Of a DNA stretch of 64,000 nucleotides, positions 62,893 through 64,000 are shown in pieces. Location: contig NC_088301.1 in NCBI RefSeq assembly GCF_032854445.1, positions 34,089,187-34,153,186 of the forward strand. The letters run 5' to 3'. The stretch is from Liolophura sinensis. Lineage: Eukaryota; Mollusca; Polyplacophora; Chitonida; Chitonidae. Each line of letters opens with the position of its first letter. The stretch's first letter is position 1. The notes beneath the pieces were generated by a model. The model was given only the letters and a program-made list of their open reading frames with translations, did not search any database and had not been told where the DNA came from. Both the position numbers and the translations under genes were made by a program.

Positions 62893-64000
62893 TTGGGAAT
62901 TATGAATAGTTTATAAAACATGGTCAGTAGAAAGGCAGATCATATTTCAGTCTGCCATACTGTTTGGTTAATACATGTGCGATCCGCAAGCGAACGTTGC
63001 ATTGTGAGAGTCTATGTGCTCCCTCATTTGCATGTTATCTCGTATCGCGGGCAGTTTACACCAGTGACGGATTTTCCCGTCAAACTTAAAATAGGAGACA
63101 ATAAATAGCATAATCTGAGTTATAATCTGAGAAACTGACATGTTTCAAAAATGTAGGCCTAGGACATTTAGCTAAGAGTCAAATGCAACTCCTTTTGTGT
63201 TTAGCTGCACCAATTTAAAAAAATCTAGCACATAGGGGGGCCTATCCATTTAAAAAGATCGGATAGGTGATCAGGCAGTCACGTGCAGTTCATTCGTATG
63301 AGAACAGCGGCTGTTGTCGTGTGAGTTAGACAAATATTCTGGTGTACTGTGTTACGCAAGTGACCCATGGAAGGTGTGTTTATCTCAGCTGTGCTTTAGT
63401 CTACGACCCAACTTAGGACTGTATCATATTCTTATATTCTAAAAATTGACAGATAACTTTTCAAAAGAAAAGACACTAGACCCAATGTATACGTGCATAC
63501 CACGGGCAATTTTAAAAAGTTTAACTTTTTTGTGCTGTTCACAACAGAGATATCAAGTTCATTGTAGACAAAATCACGCACACTGAGACAATTGAAAGCG
63601 CCGAAACGATACCATTTTTTTTTTAATCCGGCGCGAGTGATTTATGTATCCAGAGGACGAGTCTGCTTCCGCTTATGTAACCCAAATCCTGTTTTGCCTT
63701 TTGTGGTACGAGTGACTCGACATCGTATTTTCGGTGTAACATGACGCATATCATGGCCTCGTAAGAATTCCGGCTTAAAAGTAGATTTACAAAGCAACCG
63801 TCACAGATCATGTGATCGTTTAGGTTTGTTTTGACCGTTTCCCTAAATAACTCAGATTATGCTATTTATTGTCTCCTCTTTTAAGTTTCTGTACGTAGCA
63901 ATACGGTGCCAGGATTAAAAGGCAGTAAAAAAAATATTATCCAGTCTGGTGTTGGAGCGTTATCGGTATGTTGTTACAGGATTGTATGCCTGTGTAATAT
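62893..64000. other. No recognisable feature to the window end
   Basis: Short open frames only. A run of aaaaag/cttttt-type low-complexity sequence occurs near 63520, and nothing else can be named. Confidence 0.45.

Noticed and set aside
1-64000. A new multi-gene system
   Set aside because: Only one host gene is supported. The remaining recognisable content is retroelements, SINEs and simple or dispersed repeats, with no clustering of unknown coding sequences.

Overview
The window looks like AT-rich nuclear DNA from an invertebrate animal, most likely a mollusc or another lophotrochozoan. The basis is one gene split by long GT-AG introns, several tRNA-derived SINEs of types I associate with molluscs, degenerate retroelements, minisatellites and very low coding density. 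I see no operons, prokaryotic genes, CRISPR arrays, rRNA genes or convincing functional tRNA genes.

Layout. Positions 1-2620 hold a decayed Ty3/gypsy-type LTR retrotransposon that enters from outside the window (zinc knuckle, protease, integrase). Its integrase is split at 1197-2040 by the 3' part of a second retroelement, whose longer copy lies at 51060-53083 with a third fragment at 49679-49972 on the minus strand. Positions 2621-17268 are mostly unrecognised DNA with a SINE, a 38-bp triplicate and a dispersed repeat.

Positions 17798-43335 hold the only host gene I can support. It is a plus-strand class A (rhodopsin-like) peptide GPCR of the orexin/allatotropin-receptor type, with six coding exons totalling about 355 residues. 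All introns are GT-AG and every splice phase joins in frame. Two oddities stand out: a one-base frameshift in exon 1 near 18070, and a methionine where nearly all class A receptors have the TM6 proline. A 133-bp tandem duplication copies the TM7-encoding end of exon 4 into intron 4. The introns carry SINEs, TA microsatellites and a roughly 383-bp repeat family that is partly tandem.

Positions 43336-64000 hold the presumed 3' untranslated region, a 50-bp minisatellite of about 12 copies (43975-44575), the retroelement copies near 50-53 kb and scattered SINEs and repeats. No further host gene is recognisable.

I found no multi-gene system. The points most worth checking are the receptor's condition (functional or decaying), the TM7-exon duplication, the nested retroelements with CTCF-like motifs in their tails, and the dispersed 383-bp family.
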